Source: Prolixibacter denitrificans
GTDB lineage: Bacteria; Bacteroidota; Bacteroidia; Bacteroidales; Prolixibacteraceae
NCBI RefSeq assembly: GCF_003014495.1
Contig: NZ_PYGC01000008.1
Location: 124,001 to 188,000 of the forward strand
DNA length: 64,000 nt
Reading direction: 5' to 3'
The stretch's first letter is position 1, and every line of letters starts with the position of its first letter. The notes beneath the pieces are model-generated. The model saw only the letters and a program-made list of their open reading frames with translations. It was not told the origin of the DNA and searched no databases. A program made the position numbers and the translations under genes. Below, one piece after another: positions 62,306 to 64,000 of the stretch.

Positions 62306-63928
62306 ATGTTTACATTTTGGGATTATATGGCTTTCGTACTCTACGCCGTCGTGATTTTGGGCGTAGGGCTATGGGTTTCGAGAGAAAAGAAAGGCCATAA
62401 GAAAAATGCAGAGGATTACTTCCTGGCAAGCAAAGGACTACCTTGGTGGGCTATTGGTGCGTCGGTAATTGCGGCCAATATTTCGGCTGAGCAATTCATT
62501 GGTATGTCCGGTTCCGGCTTTGCCATTGGGCTGGGAATTGCTTCCTACGAGTGGATGGGAGCCGCTACGCTGATCATTGTTGGTAAATTCTTCCTGCCTA
62601 TCTTCCTCGACAAGGGAATTTACACCATGCCGCAGTTCCTCGAAGTTCGTTACGATGGACGCGTGCGTTTGGCTTTGGCCATTTTCTGGTTGTTGGTGTA
62701 TGTATTCGTTAACCTTACTTCCGTGATGTACCTTGGTGCGTTGGCTTTGGAGACCATTATGGGAGTGCCGTTAATCTACGGTATTATTGCATTGGCGCTC
62801 TTTGCTGCTCTTTATTCAATATATGGTGGATTGAAAGCCGTTGCCTGGACGGATGTGATTCAGGTAATTTTCCTCGTGGCCGGTGGTTTGATTACTACCT
62901 GGCTGGCACTGGATGCTGTGGCTGATAAATTTGGCGTGAATGGACCGCTCAACGGCTTTGTTGAATTGATGAAGCAGGCACCGGAAAAATTCAATATGAT
63001 TATTCACAAGGGTGAATTACTGGTTCCCAACGGAACGAACGGTGGCACACGTGACGCATTTCAAGACCTTCCCGGAATATCGGTATTGGTCGGTGGATTA
63101 TGGGTGGCCAACCTGGCTTACTTCGGTTTTAACCAGTACATCATTCAGCGTGGATTGGCAGCTAAAAGTGTCGATGAAGCTCAGAAAGGAATGATCTTCG
63201 CTGGTTTCCTCAAGATTTTAACACCGCTTATCGTGGTTCTTCCGGGTATTGCCGCTTTTGTGCTTACACGCAATACCGATGTGGTTATCGATCCTTCCGA
63301 TAAAGCGTACCCGTGGTTGTTGCATACGTTTATTCCCACTGGAGTGAAGGGATTGACTTTTGCTGCACTGGCGGCTGCGATTGTTTCGTCGCTGGCTTCG
63401 ATGCTGAATTCCACTTCCACGATTTTTACGATGGATATTTACAAAAAACACATCCGGCCTGAAGCTTCGCAAACGCACCTGGTAACCATCGGTCGTTTAA
63501 CTTCTTTCACGGCGCTGGTGATTGCCGTTTTCGTGGCACGTCCGCTACTGGGTGGCCTTGATCAGGCGTTCCAGTTTATTCAGGATTTTACCGGAATGAT
63601 TACGCCGGGAGTACTGGCCATTTTCGGACTGGGAATGTTCTGGAAGAAAGCGCATGCTAACGGTGCTTTGCTTACCGCCATTTTGACCATCCCGCTGGGG
63701 TTTGCGTTCAAGGCTTTGATGCCGAATCTGCCTTTCATGAACCGGATGGGAATTGTCTTCCTGATCCTGGCAACTATTTTAATTGTGGTGAGTCTGCTGG
63801 AATCAAAAGCAGACGATCCGAATGGCTTGATCATGAAGAAAGATTATTTCAGAACATCGAAAGGATTTAATATTGGGGCAATCATTATTAGTCTCATTCT
63901 GATAGTTTTCTACACCGTTTGGTGGTAG
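62306..63928 (+). CDS. Sodium/solute symporter (SGLT family), likely galactose
   Basis: A 540-residue SSS-family symporter with about 14 hydrophobic segments. Family blocks are WWAIGASVIAANISAEQFIG, IYTMPQFLEVRYDGRVRLAL, YSIYGGLKAVAWTDVIQVIF and AALAAAIVSSLASMLNSTST. Placed last in the galactose operon, it should import galactose or glucose with Na+. A strong terminator follows 25 nt after the stop. Confidence 0.92.
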   Translation: MFTFWDYMAFVLYAVVILGVGLWVSREKKGHKKNAEDYFLASKGLPWWAIGASVIAANISAEQFIGMSGSGFAIGLGIASYEWMGAATLIIVGKFFLPIFLDKGIYTMPQFLEVRYDGRVRLALAIFWLLVYVFVNLTSVMYLGALALETIMGVPLIYGIIALALFAALYSIYGGLKAVAWTDVIQVIFLVAGGLITTWLALDAVADKFGVNGPLNGFVELMKQAPEKFNMIIHKGELLVPNGTNGGTRDAFQDLPGISVLVGGLWVANLAYFGFNQYIIQRGLAAKSVDEAQKGMIFAGFLKILTPLIVVLPGIAAFVLTRNTDVVIDPSDKAYPWLLHTFIPTGVKGLTFAALAAAIVSSLASMLNSTSTIFTMDIYKKHIRPEASQTHLVTIGRLTSFTALVIAVFVARPLLGGLDQAFQFIQDFTGMITPGVLAIFGLGMFWKKAHANGALLTAILTIPLGFAFKALMPNLPFMNRMGIVFLILATILIVVSLLESKADDPNGLIMKKDYFRTSKGFNIGAIIISLILIVFYTVWW

Positions 63929-63953
63929 TAAACCAAATTACAGGATAAATGTG

Positions 63954-63985
63954 AGCAGCCTCGTATTTCGGGGCTGCTTTTTTTA
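63954..63985 (+). terminator. Rho-independent terminator of the galK operon
   Basis: 10-bp stem AGCAGCCTCG (63954-63963) / CGGGGCTGCT (63969-63978), one G-T pair, 5-nt loop, then T7. It closes the regulator-galK-galT-symporter unit. Confidence 0.93.
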
Positions 63986-64000
63986 TTTCCGATTTCAATA

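Overview
The window looks like chromosomal DNA of a Bacteroidota bacterium, most likely from the Marinilabiliales/Prolixibacteraceae side (the lineage is an inference). The evidence is a Bacteroidota-type FtsE, a TonB-type receptor, a plug-less outer-membrane barrel paired with a giant TPR protein, DUF6624 and DUF3024 genes, a short-N-terminus RpoD, several TAnnTTTG promoter elements, and a LacI regulator with the GTVDRVLHNRG helix. No rRNA, tRNA, phage, transposase or CRISPR array was seen.

1-18.7 kb is housekeeping: the start of rpoD, a DegP/HtrA protease, dapF, a large Cache-PAS sensor kinase, a LOG-family nucleotidase, gyrB, an outer-membrane barrel plus TPR pair, ftsE, a GT4 glycosyltransferase, murB, mltG and a diiron flavoprotein. 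18.7-28.7 kb holds uxaA/uxaB (altronate branch), a small P-loop ATPase, a Tat-exported SGNH hydrolase, transketolase, 3-phosphoglycerate dehydrogenase, a GntP permease and a small membrane protein. 28.8-38.0 kb is an accessory region, visibly AT-richer at 30.2-34.1 kb. It has DUF3024, an alpha/beta hydrolase, a CBM9-like/serine-hydrolase fusion, a second class C-type serine hydrolase and a DUF6624 protein. It also carries a 41-bp tandem array of dyad-containing repeats and a TonB receptor with a copper-receptor-like Cys/Met motif.

38.5-54.7 kb is a uronate catabolism locus. Reading leftward are a LacI regulator, an SDR (probable fructuronate reductase), a PfkB kinase, a LarA-like nickel racemase, a Gfo/Idh/MocA oxidoreductase, PdxB and Gnd. 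Reading rightward are UxaE, UxaC, KdgK, KDPG aldolase and a DctPQM TRAP transporter, ended by a strong terminator. UxaC makes tagaturonate/fructuronate, UxaE interconverts them, UxaB and UxaA (20 kb away) give 2-keto-3-deoxygluconate, and KdgK plus the aldolase give pyruvate and glyceraldehyde-3-phosphate. UxuA is not in the window. Four near-identical palindromes (CGTGT-N4-ACACG type) lie upstream of uxaB and in the lacI/uxaE divergent region, which suggests one regulon. A frameshifted four-helix-bundle (S23/IVS-type) gene flanked by a 14-bp inverted repeat sits inside the leftward operon.

54.7-64 kb carries galU, a long-chain acyl-CoA synthetase and a Leloir galactose locus (galM leftward; GntR/LacI-type regulator, galK, galT and an SGLT-type symporter rightward). 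ACCAGTA half-sites occur at both of its promoter regions.

The observations most worth a second look are the 41-bp hairpin array with apparently compensating stem changes, the IVS-like element outside rRNA, the LarA-like protein without visible maturation genes, the CBM9/beta-lactamase fusion, and the LacI gene with no ordinary start codon.
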